Shown here: piece after piece, positions 16,396 to 25,896 of the stretch
Position numbering within the stretch: the stretch's first letter is position 1
Layout of the letters: each line of letters opens with the position of its first letter
DNA from: Bacteroidales bacterium
GTDB taxonomy: Bacteria; Bacteroidota; Bacteroidia; Bacteroidales; UBA10428
Length of the DNA: 45,756 nucleotides
Assembly (NCBI GenBank): GCA_016926375.1
Contig: JAFGOR010000163.1
Location: 1 to 45,756 of the forward strand
Direction: 5' to 3'
Notes under the pieces: generated by a model
What the model was told of the DNA's origin: nothing
What the model saw: only the letters and a program-made list of their open reading frames with translations
The model's database searches: none
Made by a program: the position numbers and the translations under genes

Positions 16396-17199
16396 ATGAA
16401 ACATTTAATATCTTCGTTGCTGCTGATCAGCCTGTTAGTTGCAGGCAGTCAGATGTTTTATTCCTGCAAATCTTTCGGAAAAAAATCCGACTCAACAAAT
16501 GCTGAAGTCATGGTAGTTGATCCGAACAACAGCCTCACCGAACAGGAAAAAACCGAAGGCTGGATCATGCTGTTCGACGGCAAATCGTTCGACGGTTGGA
16601 GAAGCTACGGAAAAGACTCCTTCCCTGCCGGCGGATGGGTAATTGACAGCAATGCATTGAAATGTAACGGCTCGGGCCGTGGCGAAGCCGGCGGCGCTTC
16701 CGGTGGCGATATCATCTACAATAAAAAATATGCCAACTTCCACCTCAAACTGGAATGGAAAATTTCAGCAGGTGGCAACAGCGGTATTTTCTATCTTGGA
16801 CAGGAAGATCCGGCTTTCGATGTGATTTGGAAAACAGCTCCTGAAATGCAGGTGCTCGACAATGCCAAACATCCCGACGCCCAGGCCGGAAAAGACGGCA
16901 ACCGCCAGGCCGGTTCACTGTACGACCTGATTCCTGCTGTTCCGCAAAATGCAAAACCTGCCGGCGAATGGAACACCGCCGAGATTAAGGTTTACAAGGG
17001 AACCGTATGGCACTACCAGAATGGCGTACAGGTACTTGAATACCACCTGTGGACACCCGAATGGAATAAAATGGTTGCCGACAGCAAATTCCCCTCGCTG
17101 AACCCAAAATGGGCTGAAGTTGCTGCCGAAGGTTATATCGGCCTCCAGGACCATGGCGATGACGTATGGTACAGGAATATTAAAATTAAAGAATTGTAA
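16396..17199 (+). CDS. DUF1080 (3-keto-disaccharide hydrolase-like) lipoprotein
   Basis: The 267-residue protein begins with a hydrophobic signal ending in MFYSC (Cys24), a relaxed lipobox, so it is probably a lipoprotein. GWIMLFDGKSFDGWRSYG (about residues 55-72) starts the DUF1080 concanavalin-like fold, and GGNSGIFYLGQE (about 132-143) and the C-terminal GYIGLQDHGDDVWYRNI (about 248-264) are its other typical strands. Members of this family have been shown to cleave 3-keto-glycosides. Together with the two oxidoreductases upstream this supports an oxidise-then-cleave route. A strong hairpin follows the gene. Confidence 0.9.
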   Translation: MKHLISSLLLISLLVAGSQMFYSCKSFGKKSDSTNAEVMVVDPNNSLTEQEKTEGWIMLFDGKSFDGWRSYGKDSFPAGGWVIDSNALKCNGSGRGEAGGASGGDIIYNKKYANFHLKLEWKISAGGNSGIFYLGQEDPAFDVIWKTAPEMQVLDNAKHPDAQAGKDGNRQAGSLYDLIPAVPQNAKPAGEWNTAEIKVYKGTVWHYQNGVQVLEYHLWTPEWNKMVADSKFPSLNPKWAEVAAEGYIGLQDHGDDVWYRNIKIKEL

Positions 17200-17218
17200 G
17201 GAACAGCATCAATAAATG

Positions 17219-17252
17219 AAAAGGTTGTTGGTTTTACCGGCAACCTTTTTCG
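17219..17252 (+). terminator. Rho-independent-like terminator after DUF1080 gene
   Basis: AAAAGGTTG (17219-17227) pairs with CAACCTTTT (17241-17249), a 9-bp stem with a 13-nt loop, followed by T and CG. It would separate the oxidoreductase/DUF1080 transcript from the TIM-barrel gene, or attenuate read-through into it. Confidence 0.65.
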
Positions 17253-17283
17253 TTTCGGCTCATATTCAATAAAAAACTCCATC

Positions 17284-18183
17284 ATGAAACAATCAAGAAG
17301 AGCTTTTTTGCAATCGGCCGCCCTGGCGGCCGCAGGTATTCCGCTGCTTTCCGCAGCATCTTCGGGAATGGCAAACAAATCCAAACCGCGTTTTGATATT
17401 TCGCTGGCTGAATGGTCGCTTCACAGAGCTCTTTTCGCCAATGAAATGACCAACCTCGAATTCCCTGTCAGGGCGGCTAAAGAATTTGGCATTTACGGAG
17501 TGGAATATGTAAATGTCTTCTTTAAAGATACAAGCACTGCATATCTCAGTGAGCTGCTGCAAATCACCCGCGACCATAATGTCACCAACGTGCTGATTAT
17601 GGTTGACCGCGAAGGTTCACTGGGTGATGCCGACAAGACTGCCCGTGAACAGGCTGTTATCAACCACCACAAATGGGTGGAAGCTGCAGCATTTCTCGGT
17701 TGTCATTCCATACGTGTAAATGCCGCAGGAGAGGGAACGCAGGAGGCAGTGGCCGATGCCGTTGTGGAATCACTCACAAAACTGTCTGAATTTGCCGCAA
17801 AAACAAACATCAACGTCATTGTTGAAAATCACGGCGGGTATTCCTCCAACGGCAAATGGCTTTCCGGAGTTATGCAGCGTGTGAATATGAAAAACTGCGG
17901 CACCCTGCCCGATTTCGGTAATTTCAGGATCAGCGCAAATGAAGAGTACGACCGCTACATGGGAATTACCGAACTGATGCCCTTTGCCAAAGGGGTTAGC
18001 GCCAAGTCACACGACTTCGATGCCGAGGGCAATGAGGTGCATACCGATTTTGCCCGCATGATGCAGATTGTCAGAGATTCAGGATATACAGGCTGGATTG
18101 ATGTGGAGTATGAAGGCAGTAAATTAAGCGAGCCCGAAGGCATTGTGGCTACCAAAAAACTGCTGGAGAAATTGATTAAGTGA
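17284..18183 (+). CDS. Tat-signal sugar phosphate isomerase/epimerase-like TIM-barrel protein
   Basis: The 299-residue protein starts with SRRAFLQSAALAAAGIPLLSAA (in parts, residues 4-25), a Tat-type leader. The rest is a xylose-isomerase-like TIM barrel: ISLAEWSLHRALF (about 39-51), GIYGVEYV (about 69-76), VIVENHGGYSSNGKW (about 179-193) with a metal-type Glu, and GWIDVEYEGS (about 277-286) near the end. Such proteins accompany 3-keto-glycoside genes and may isomerise or eliminate keto-sugars; the substrate is not known. The preceding terminator suggests it is expressed partly separately. Its stop overlaps a possible GTG start of lipB. Confidence 0.88.
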   Translation: MKQSRRAFLQSAALAAAGIPLLSAASSGMANKSKPRFDISLAEWSLHRALFANEMTNLEFPVRAAKEFGIYGVEYVNVFFKDTSTAYLSELLQITRDHNVTNVLIMVDREGSLGDADKTAREQAVINHHKWVEAAAFLGCHSIRVNAAGEGTQEAVADAVVESLTKLSEFAAKTNINVIVENHGGYSSNGKWLSGVMQRVNMKNCGTLPDFGNFRISANEEYDRYMGITELMPFAKGVSAKSHDFDAEGNEVHTDFARMMQIVRDSGYTGWIDVEYEGSKLSEPEGIVATKKLLEKLIK

Positions 18184-18206
18184 AGAAACAGCATATGCCG
18201 GAAACC

Positions 18207-18896
18207 ATGAACCAGGTCCGATTTATCGATCTTCAGCTGATGGACTACAAAGAAGCCTGGGATTTTCAGCAGGAGCAGCAAAACAGGCTGATACAGGCAA
18301 AAACAACCGGAACCAGTTCGGGTTCCGGTGAGATGCCATGCCTGATTTTTGTGGAACACCCCCATGTGTATACTCTTGGGAAAAGCGGTAAAGAAAATAA
18401 CCTGCTTATCAACGACAAATTCCTGGCATCCATTCAGGCCACCTATTACAAAACCGACCGGGGTGGCGATATTACCTATCACGGGCCGGGACAAATTGTA
18501 GGGTACCCGGTATTCGACCTGGATCAGCTTAAAACAGGGGTAAAGGGATATATCAGCCGGCTCGAAGACGCCATCATCCGAACACTTGAAACCTATGGCA
18601 TACCCACGGAAAGGTTACCCGGCGCAACGGGCGTATGGATTGATGCGGGCAAGCAGGGAAGTCAGCGGAAAATATGTGCCATCGGAGTTAAGGTAAGTCG
18701 CGGCATTACCATGCACGGCTTTGCGCTGAACGTGAACACCAACCTGAATTACTTCAATCACATCAACCCTTGCGGGTTTACCGACAAAGGGGTAACCTCC
18801 ATGGAAAAAGAACTGGGTCACCTGGTTGATTTTGAAAAAGTAAAAAGCCAACTGCGCAGTAATATCGCTTCAGACTTTGGTTTCACCCTGATTTAA
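18207..18896 (+). CDS. lipB: Octanoyl-[acyl-carrier-protein]-protein N-octanoyltransferase (LipB)
   Basis: LipB moves octanoyl from acyl carrier protein to the lipoyl domains of dehydrogenases and GcvH in the cytoplasm. RGGDITYHGPGQIVGYPVFDL (in parts), GATGVWID, KICAIGVKVSRGITMHGFALN (in parts, with the catalytic Lys) and HINPCGFTDKGVTSME with the catalytic Cys are all present. The frame is open from a GTG at 18180 that overlaps the upstream stop, and an ATG lies at 18195. MNQVRFIDL at 18207 fits the family start best, so that start is given with some doubt. The 3' end overlaps the convergent lipid kinase by 27 bp. Confidence 0.95.
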   Translation: MNQVRFIDLQLMDYKEAWDFQQEQQNRLIQAKTTGTSSGSGEMPCLIFVEHPHVYTLGKSGKENNLLINDKFLASIQATYYKTDRGGDITYHGPGQIVGYPVFDLDQLKTGVKGYISRLEDAIIRTLETYGIPTERLPGATGVWIDAGKQGSQRKICAIGVKVSRGITMHGFALNVNTNLNYFNHINPCGFTDKGVTSMEKELGHLVDFEKVKSQLRSNIASDFGFTLI

Positions 18897-19838
18897 ACGA
18901 AAGCCCTTTATTGGCAGCAACTGCTTCTTTCTGCGGGTGGTTGCGGGAATCATTACATTCAGGGCATTCGGAATTACTTTTACTTTGAGTTTTTGTTTCA
19001 GGGTTACCGGCTCACCGTCGAGGTGCAGCGTGATCTTCCGTTTGCCCTTTCTTTTCAGGGTGGCTTTCTTCATGCGCATTACCTCAAGGTAGGGGCTCTG
19101 GTCGATATTTTTAAAAAACAGCCTCAATCCCAGTTCCAGCGTTGAGGTTTTCGGGAATGGCCTCAGAATGCACAGATCCAGCATACCGTCATCAATGAGC
19201 GCATTGGGCGCTATATAAGCATTATTGCCATACTGCCCCGAATTGGCAAAAGTAACCAGAAAGGCCTTCAATCTGATTTTCTTATCCTCAACTTTCAGGA
19301 TGTAAGATTTGGGTGAATAGGTGATGTATTGATGTATGGTAGCCCTCACGTAGCTTAACATGCCCCGGCGGCTGTCGGTAGCAAATTTTTTACCTACCGA
19401 AGCATCAAAGCCGGTTCCGCAAGTACAGAAGAAGTAACGATCGTTCGCCTTTCCCACGTCTATCGACTTGATCTTGTGATTTCGTATAACAGAAAGTGCA
19501 TCGGCAAAATGTATGGGCAACTTTAAATGTCGTGCCAGTCCGTTCCCCGAACCGGCAGGAATGATACCCAGATTGCAGGAGGTGCCAACCAGCGCTGAGG
19601 CAACCTCATTCACGGTGCCATCGCCACCCACCGCAATAATGTGGGTAAATCCTTCCTCAACTTTTTTTACAGCGATATCAAAAGCATGACCCCGGTACTC
19701 CGTATAGCATACTTCAAACTGTTCCTCAGGAAATTCCTGAAGAATGGTATCATGGATAATCTGCTTCTGACTGGTTCCCGCAATCGGATTGATAATAAAT
19801 ATATATTTATCGAACTCCGAAGCAGCTTTGTTGTTCAT
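18870..19838 (-). CDS. Diacylglycerol kinase family lipid kinase (YegS/BmrU-like)
   Basis: The 322-residue protein has the DAGK catalytic domain: FIINPIAGTSQKQ (about residues 14-26), AVGGDGTVNEVASALVGT (about 69-86) with the nucleotide-binding GGDGT, and GIIPAGSGNGLARHL (about 92-106). The C-terminal half carries ALIDDGMLDLCILRP and the final HLDGEP, typical of YegS-like lipid kinases. It probably phosphorylates diacylglycerol or a related membrane lipid at the cytoplasmic face; Bacteroidota sphingolipid bases are another possible substrate (inference). It is divergent from porQ, with 64 bp between starts. Confidence 0.92.
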   Translation of the reverse strand: MNNKAASEFDKYIFIINPIAGTSQKQIIHDTILQEFPEEQFEVCYTEYRGHAFDIAVKKVEEGFTHIIAVGGDGTVNEVASALVGTSCNLGIIPAGSGNGLARHLKLPIHFADALSVIRNHKIKSIDVGKANDRYFFCTCGTGFDASVGKKFATDSRRGMLSYVRATIHQYITYSPKSYILKVEDKKIRLKAFLVTFANSGQYGNNAYIAPNALIDDGMLDLCILRPFPKTSTLELGLRLFFKNIDQSPYLEVMRMKKATLKRKGKRKITLHLDGEPVTLKQKLKVKVIPNALNVMIPATTRRKKQLLPIKGFRLNQGETKV

Positions 19839-19902
19839 GTTTTAAAATAAAGAACACGAAGTTATTATAATTTTCCACTAAATTTACTCGTTTTCAATTA
19901 TC

Positions 19903-21000
19903 ATGATTCAGCTTCAAAACAGGAACCGGATAAATGCTGGCAGGATAACACTGCTGCTGGCGGGGATGCTCTTATCTGCCGTTGCAGCCTGGAGCCAGCC
20001 CGGAGGAAAAGCATTTCAATTCCTCGAAATGACCAACTCGGCACGTATTGGTGCGCTCGGTGGAGACGCTGTGGCCATTCACGACAAGGACCCCGAACTT
20101 GCCTACCACAACCCATCGTTGCTGAATCCCGAAATGCATCACCACATGGCACTGAACTATGTGAACTATTTTGCCGGTACCAATTTCGGTTATGCTACAG
20201 CTGCAACAAAAACGGGGCCCAAAGGCATGCTGGCCGGCGGAATCCATTACCTGTATTATGGCACATTTAAGGGATATGATGAAAACAACATGGCCACCGG
20301 AAAATTCAAGGCAGCAGATTACTCCGTTAACATCATGTACTCCCGGCCGCTCGACTCGCTGATAACATATGGATTTACCGTAAAATCGGTATATTCCGAC
20401 TATGAAGCATACAATGCCACAGCACTGGCTGTTGATGCAGGAATCACTTACTACAATCCGCAATCGAAACTCACCATCGGACTTGCATTTCGCAACCTGG
20501 GATTCCAGGTCGACAAATATTATGCTGAAGGAAGCCAGGAACCACTGCCCTTCAACATAGCTCTGGGCCTGAGTAAAAGCCTTGAGCATGCACCGCTTAC
20601 TTTTTATATTGTGATCAACCACCTCGAAAAATGGGACCTCACCTACACTACCCAAAAAGAAAGAGAGGACAAAGAAGACAACGAGGGAAGTATGGTAATT
20701 GACGGCGGGTCATCGGAAAGCAAATTCGACAAGCTGGTGGACAAATCCATGCGCCATTTTGTTGTTGGAGCAGAATTCAATATGGGCCAAAACCTGGTAT
20801 TCAGGGTAGGCTATAATTACCGGCGCAGGCAGGAGCTAAAAATTGAGGATAAGCCCGGAATGGTAGGCTTTTCATGGGGGGCAGGACTCAACCTGAACAA
20901 ATTCCGCATCAGTTACGGCAGGGCAATTTATCACCTGGCCGGCGGAACCAACCAGTTTTCGTTCAGCATGAACCTCGATGAATTCTACAAAAAGTTTTAG
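19903..21000 (+). CDS. porQ: Type IX secretion system protein PorQ
   Basis: The 365-residue protein has an N-terminal signal peptide (hydrophobic LLLAGMLLSAVAAWSQ, about residues 17-32) and then FQFLEMTNSARIGALGGDAVAI, read in parts at about 38-59, the PorQ/PorV-family start of an outer-membrane beta-barrel. Alternating aromatic strands run to a C-terminal GTNQFSFSMNLDEFYKKF that ends in Phe, as expected for the outer membrane. PorQ takes part in the attachment step of type IX secretion, so the organism probably has a T9SS elsewhere. The porQ-cmk-ispH order is, from memory, conserved in several Bacteroidales. Confidence 0.9.
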   Translation: MIQLQNRNRINAGRITLLLAGMLLSAVAAWSQPGGKAFQFLEMTNSARIGALGGDAVAIHDKDPELAYHNPSLLNPEMHHHMALNYVNYFAGTNFGYATAATKTGPKGMLAGGIHYLYYGTFKGYDENNMATGKFKAADYSVNIMYSRPLDSLITYGFTVKSVYSDYEAYNATALAVDAGITYYNPQSKLTIGLAFRNLGFQVDKYYAEGSQEPLPFNIALGLSKSLEHAPLTFYIVINHLEKWDLTYTTQKEREDKEDNEGSMVIDGGSSESKFDKLVDKSMRHFVVGAEFNMGQNLVFRVGYNYRRRQELKIEDKPGMVGFSWGAGLNLNKFRISYGRAIYHLAGGTNQFSFSMNLDEFYKKF

Positions 21001-21004
21001 TCAC

Positions 21005-21712
21005 ATGAAATCACAAGCCCCCTTCATCATAGCTGTAGACGGGTATTCATCCTGCGGTAAAAGCACCTATGCCCGGCTCATAGCCAAAGAGCTGAACTAT
21101 GTTTATATCGACAGCGGGGCCATGTACAGGGCAGTTGCATTGTACGCCATCGAAAAGAATTTAGTCAGCGAAAAGGAAATTGACATTGAAACCCTGAAAA
21201 AATCACTTGACAGCATCCAAATCACATTCAGGCTGAATCAGGCAAGTGGTTTGCAGGAAACCTGGCTGAACGGGGTCAACGTGGAAGAAAAAATAAGGGG
21301 AATTGAAGTCTCCGGAGTGGTTAGTAAAATCAGCAAGATCAGGGAGGTGCGTGAAAAGATGGTAGCCATTCAGCGTACCATGGGCAGTAACGGCGGCGTG
21401 GTAATGGACGGCAGGGATATCGGGTCGGTTGTTTTTCCCGGTGCCGCGCTCAAGATATTCATGACAGCCTGTACGGATGTTCGCGCCATGCGCCGCTATA
21501 AAGAACTGAAAGAAAAAGGTATTGATATAACCATTGATGAAGTGAAGGAAAACATCCGCATGCGCGACCATGAGGATGAGAACCGCAAGGAAAGTCCCCT
21601 TACCAGGGCCCATGACGCAATTATACTCGACAACAGCCACATGACTGTTGAACAGCAGATGACCTGGTTCAGGGAAACATGGAAAAAAATTCTGAAGACA
21701 CATGAAGATTGA
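21005..21712 (+). CDS. cmk: Cytidylate kinase (Cmk)
   Basis: Cmk phosphorylates CMP and dCMP with ATP. The 235-residue product has the P-loop VDGYSSCGKST (about residues 10-20), DSGAMYRAVALYA (about 34-46), VVMDGRDIGSVVFPGA (about 131-146) and the lid/base-binding RDHEDENRKESPLTRAHDA (about 187-205). The start at 21005, 4 bp after the porQ stop, is chosen because MKSQAPFIIAVDG fits the family. The frame also opens at 20978 inside porQ, but those nine extra residues are not needed. It overlaps ispH by 11 bp, indicating coupled translation. Confidence 0.96.
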   Translation: MKSQAPFIIAVDGYSSCGKSTYARLIAKELNYVYIDSGAMYRAVALYAIEKNLVSEKEIDIETLKKSLDSIQITFRLNQASGLQETWLNGVNVEEKIRGIEVSGVVSKISKIREVREKMVAIQRTMGSNGGVVMDGRDIGSVVFPGAALKIFMTACTDVRAMRRYKELKEKGIDITIDEVKENIRMRDHEDENRKESPLTRAHDAIILDNSHMTVEQQMTWFRETWKKILKTHED

Positions 21713-22577
21713 AATCGATCCAAAGGCCGGTTTTTGCTTTGGAGTGACCCGGGTGGTGAGCAAGGCTGAGGAAATTATGCAGCAGCACGGGCAATTGTAT
21801 TGCCTGGGAGAAATTGTGCACAACCAGAAAGAAATCGAAAGACTGGAAGAAATTGGTTTAAAAACTATAACCAACGACGAATACCTGAAACTCTCCAATT
21901 GCCGCGTACTGATCAGGGCACATGGTGAGCCGCCCGAAACTTATGAGTACGCCCGGAAAAACAACATCGAACTGATCGACGGAACCTGTCCCATAGTGCT
22001 GCGGTTGCAAAGCAAGATTAAGAAGGATTTCGGCACCAACAGCGACTCAGGAGCCCAGATTGTGATCTTCGGGAAAAAGGACCATGCCGAGGTAAGGGGA
22101 CTTGCAGGGCAAACCAACTACCAAACCCTGATTGTGGAATCGCCCGATGATATTAACAAGATCGATTTCAGCAGGCCCGTTCATTTGTATGCGCAAACCA
22201 CCATGAGCACCGATAAGTACCATGATCTACAGCAGGCCATCCTGCAAAAAGCAAAGGCAGATGAAAAAGGGATGCATTCTTTCATGTGTAACAACACCAT
22301 TTGCGGACAGGTTTCAGGCCGCATTCCACAGCTGAAAAAATTTTGTACCCTGCATGATCTTATACTATTTGTAAGTTATAAGCAAAGTTCCAACGGCAAG
22401 TTGCTTTTTGAACAGTGCAAAACGGTGAATGCGAATTCGCATTTCATTAACGAAAAAGAAGACATTCAACCCGGTTGGTTCAGCGGTATTCAAAGTGTGG
22501 GCATAACCGGCGCCACCTCAACCCCCCGTTGGCTGCTCGAAGAAATTGAAGCGCATGTGAATGATATGGGAGTATGA
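21702..22577 (+). CDS. ispH: 4-hydroxy-3-methylbut-2-enyl diphosphate reductase (IspH)
   Basis: IspH makes IPP and DMAPP from HMBPP in the last step of the MEP isoprenoid pathway, using a [4Fe-4S] cluster. The three cluster cysteines are visible: Cys12 in KAGFCFGV, Cys96 in DGTCPIV and Cys201 in NNTICGQVSGR. Substrate-binding His40-Asn41 (IVHNQKE), His74 (IRAHGEPPE), His128 and Glu130 (KKDHAEVRG) and Thr167-Thr168 (AQTTMS) are also present. The 291-residue length is normal. The gene overlaps cmk by 11 bp and ends convergent to a histidine kinase gene. Confidence 0.96.
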   Translation: MKIEIDPKAGFCFGVTRVVSKAEEIMQQHGQLYCLGEIVHNQKEIERLEEIGLKTITNDEYLKLSNCRVLIRAHGEPPETYEYARKNNIELIDGTCPIVLRLQSKIKKDFGTNSDSGAQIVIFGKKDHAEVRGLAGQTNYQTLIVESPDDINKIDFSRPVHLYAQTTMSTDKYHDLQQAILQKAKADEKGMHSFMCNNTICGQVSGRIPQLKKFCTLHDLILFVSYKQSSNGKLLFEQCKTVNANSHFINEKEDIQPGWFSGIQSVGITGATSTPRWLLEEIEAHVNDMGV

Positions 22578-22677
22578 AATTGCCTATGGGTATACCTCAA
22601 GGGCAATGAATCAAAACAGAAACATTACAATTGTTTTCACTTTAGCCAGAAACGGCAGGCCACAGGTTTTACCATAA

Positions 22678-25600
22678 TTACAAATACCGGCTTATAACTG
22701 ACAATAACTGTTCCCGGCTTGTGGGTTTGCTGATGTAATCAACGCACCCTGCATCCAGGGCTCTTAAATGTTCATCGTTTGAAGCATAGGCTGTTTGGGC
22801 TATTATCTTCAGTCCCGGAAAATTCTGTAAAATCGTCTTTGTTGCATCGTATCCTGTTATGTCGGGAAGGCGCACATCCATTAATACCAAATCAACAGAT
22901 TGCTTATTTACCAGCTTTATGGCATCAAGCCCGGTTCCGACTACGTATACTATTGAAAAATAATTTCTTATTAACTCCTCCAGGTACAAAGCATTGTTTT
23001 GGTCGTCTTCTACAATGAGTATGCTTTTTCCGGATGTAAAACGTTGGGTGGCAATTGCAGGTGAATTAACGGGAGCATTGGTTCTGTCGACTTTTTCATA
23101 ATTGATAGTAAAGTAAAATGTGCTTCCCTTGTTGCATTCCGACTCGATCCATACTTTTCCGCCCAGCAAATCTACCAGTCCTTTGACTATTGGAAGTCCC
23201 AAACCCGTTCCTCCAACATAGCTTTTGGAAATTACTGTTTCAATACGCGTAAAACGATCAAAAATAAATTCATGTTTATCGACTGGGATACCCACGCCTG
23301 TGTCGGATACATGAAACAACAATTGATTGTTGCTGAGTTTGCAACCACATTCAATCCTGCCTGATTCGGTAAATTTAAAAGCATTTGTGATCAGGTTGAT
23401 TAAAATTTGCTTCAGCTTGTGCTGATCGGTTATCATATTGGCTATATCCTCATCCAAAACAGGGTGTATCAAAAGCTGAATATGCTGCTTGTCCGTACGT
23501 TTCTGGTAATCGGCAAAAAACAAGGCAAGTTCCGAAAACAATTCGTTGATGTTATATTCTTCCAATTGCAAAGTACCCTGCCCCGATTCGATTTTTGAAA
23601 TATCGAGCATATCATTTATAATGGCCAGCAAATCGTAGCTCCGCTGCTCAATTATTTCTGAGAACTGCTCCAGTTTTTCCTTGTTGCTGCAATTTTCGGC
23701 CATTAAACTTGCAAAACCAATTATGGCATTCATAGGAGTGCGTATTTCGTGGCTCATGTTTTGCAAAAAGGCTGTTTTCAGGCGGTCGTTTTCCTCCGCC
23801 TTTTCTTTGGCCAATATGGCTTCCAATTCAATCTGTTTGCGCTCGGTAATATCCAATGCAACGCCAACGATCCCATTGCTTTCGTTTGAAATTGAAATAG
23901 GGGTTACAATATTAAAATGAATTGCTCCTTTTACATTTGATTCAAAAGTTGTCATCTCACCCGATAGTGCCTTTTGCACTGATTCAATTATATGCGGATG
24001 GTCTTTATACAGTTCAAAAGCAGATATACCGACAACCTGGTTGGGCTGTAAACCAAGACTTTGCAGACCTGCGCCAATCGACAATTTAAAAAAGCCATCG
24101 TTATCCAACATATAGAATATAATGGGCAAGTTTTCGATGGCAGTTCTCATTAACAATTCGCTTTTTATGAGTTCTTCTTCCACCCGCTTGCGTTCGGTGA
24201 TATCAATACCAATCCCGGCGAAATAGTGCTTTTCAAATAGCACCAACGGGCTTGCAGTGAAATACATAGGAATTTGTGTGCCGTCCTTTTTTTGCAGGTT
24301 GGCCTCAGCTTCACCAAACCCTGATTCCATTGTAGTTTTTACACCATCAAGCACGGCTTTCTGGCTTTTCTCATCATCCCTGAACCAGTCAAGCAGACGC
24401 ATGCGCGACATCTCTTCGGAAGTATACCCGGTCATTGCCTCGTGCTTGCGGTTCCACCTGACAATTTGCCCGTCCTCATCGTACAGGTAAAGCATACCCG
24501 GGACACTATTGAAGATGGCTTCAATAAACGTCTTCTGAAGGAAAAGCTCCTCCTCAAACCGTTTGCGTTCGGTGATGTCCCTGGCCGCTGCATAAATTTT
24601 GTTGCCATAAGGATAAGATCTCCATTCAATCCATTTGTAAGAACCGTTTTTGCAACGATACCTGTTGGTGAAGTTCAGTATATTACTATTACCCGCAAGT
24701 TGTGATATAACCTGAAGTGTGGCATCCACATCATCAGGGTGCACAAAATCGAGGAATCGTTTACCTTCCAATTCTTCGAGGGCATATCCAAGTACATTGT
24801 TCCATTCCTGGTTGAGTCGTTCAAAATACCCGTCGGTAGTGGCTATGCATAATAAATCAATGGCGCAGTTAAAGAAATTTTCTATCTCTTCAGCCTGATG
24901 TTTTACTTTAAGCTCGCTTGCTTCGGCCAGCTCTTTTGCTTTGATGAGTTTGGCCTCCGTTTCTTTAATAGCCGTTATATCTCGGATATTAACAACCACG
25001 GCATTTATGGCCGGGTTATCAAGGTGGTTCTGGGCTGCAGCTTCGTACCAGATATATTCCTTATGCTTATGCTTGTGTCGGTATTGAACCCGAACCACTT
25101 CATTCTTGGAATTCAATAGTTTTTCCCACACCTGCATTACCATATCCAAATCAGGTGGATAAATCACATTTTGAATAGGGCCTTTAAGTTCATCAATGGT
25201 AAAGCCTGTATCTCTTTCAACTGCATCGCTGATATAAAATTGCTCACCATTTTTGTTTACCAATATTAAAGTATCATTGGAGTTTTTGAGTATCAACCGG
25301 AAACGCTCTTCGCTTTTTTCAAGACATTGTTTGGCATATACCAATTCACTGTTTGCTTGTATTAGTTCCTTGTTCAGTTGCTGGTATTCTTCGTTTTTTT
25401 CCTTCAGCTGTTCTTCATGTTGCTTGCGCTCGGTGATGTCGTTAAAAGCAGCAACCATATTACCCCTGCTGGTCTGAAAGGCAATAACCTCAAAAGCTCC
25501 GGTTATTTTATTATCCTCATAGGATATTTGTTCTGTAGTCCATAAAAGTCCCTTCTCAGCTGCTTCGCGGTATCTGAATGGTATTTCTGTCTGCACCAAC

Positions 25601-25896
25601 GGAGGAAATGCTTCTTCAATTGTTTTTCCTGCAAATTGCGAATTGTTCATATGCAACAACTTATCGGCAGCACGATTAGCGCCTGTAAAGATCAAAGAAT
25701 CGTTTTCCAGCTTATAAAAGTGCATTCCCCAGGGAGCATTTTCGATCAGCCTTCGGAAAAGCCGCTCACTTTTCTCTGCTTTTTCCCAGGCCTGGGATAA
25801 CTCCTGCTCATTTTTCAACTTCTGTTGCGCTTCCAGTTGCTGTTTCAGCTGCTCGATTTCCTTTAACAGATCATTATATGTTGGCTTGTTGCTCAT
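22678..25896 (-). CDS. Five-PAS hybrid sensor histidine kinase/response regulator
   Basis: The 1072-residue protein has no signal peptide or membrane helix and so appears cytoplasmic. A short coiled coil (about 8-45) precedes five PAS domains, four of which end in recognisable DITERK or DITA linkers (near residues 154, 306, 441, 566 and 683). HisKA follows with FLQNMSHEIRTP (phospho-acceptor His716), then HATPase motifs NLITNAFKF (N box), DTGVGIP, FDRF and GGTGLGLPIV, and a C-terminal receiver with VEDDQNN, Asp1007 in LMDVRLP and YISKP. No DNA-binding output domain is present, so the phosphate must pass to another protein or the receiver is autoregulatory. Ligands of the PAS domains cannot be read. 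It is divergent from pfkA. Confidence 0.95.
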   Translation of the reverse strand: MSNKPTYNDLLKEIEQLKQQLEAQQKLKNEQELSQAWEKAEKSERLFRRLIENAPWGMHFYKLENDSLIFTGANRAADKLLHMNNSQFAGKTIEEAFPPLVQTEIPFRYREAAEKGLLWTTEQISYEDNKITGAFEVIAFQTSRGNMVAAFNDITERKQHEEQLKEKNEEYQQLNKELIQANSELVYAKQCLEKSEERFRLILKNSNDTLILVNKNGEQFYISDAVERDTGFTIDELKGPIQNVIYPPDLDMVMQVWEKLLNSKNEVVRVQYRHKHKHKEYIWYEAAAQNHLDNPAINAVVVNIRDITAIKETEAKLIKAKELAEASELKVKHQAEEIENFFNCAIDLLCIATTDGYFERLNQEWNNVLGYALEELEGKRFLDFVHPDDVDATLQVISQLAGNSNILNFTNRYRCKNGSYKWIEWRSYPYGNKIYAAARDITERKRFEEELFLQKTFIEAIFNSVPGMLYLYDEDGQIVRWNRKHEAMTGYTSEEMSRMRLLDWFRDDEKSQKAVLDGVKTTMESGFGEAEANLQKKDGTQIPMYFTASPLVLFEKHYFAGIGIDITERKRVEEELIKSELLMRTAIENLPIIFYMLDNDGFFKLSIGAGLQSLGLQPNQVVGISAFELYKDHPHIIESVQKALSGEMTTFESNVKGAIHFNIVTPISISNESNGIVGVALDITERKQIELEAILAKEKAEENDRLKTAFLQNMSHEIRTPMNAIIGFASLMAENCSNKEKLEQFSEIIEQRSYDLLAIINDMLDISKIESGQGTLQLEEYNINELFSELALFFADYQKRTDKQHIQLLIHPVLDEDIANMITDQHKLKQILINLITNAFKFTESGRIECGCKLSNNQLLFHVSDTGVGIPVDKHEFIFDRFTRIETVISKSYVGGTGLGLPIVKGLVDLLGGKVWIESECNKGSTFYFTINYEKVDRTNAPVNSPAIATQRFTSGKSILIVEDDQNNALYLEELIRNYFSIVYVVGTGLDAIKLVNKQSVDLVLMDVRLPDITGYDATKTILQNFPGLKIIAQTAYASNDEHLRALDAGCVDYISKPTSREQLLSVISRYL

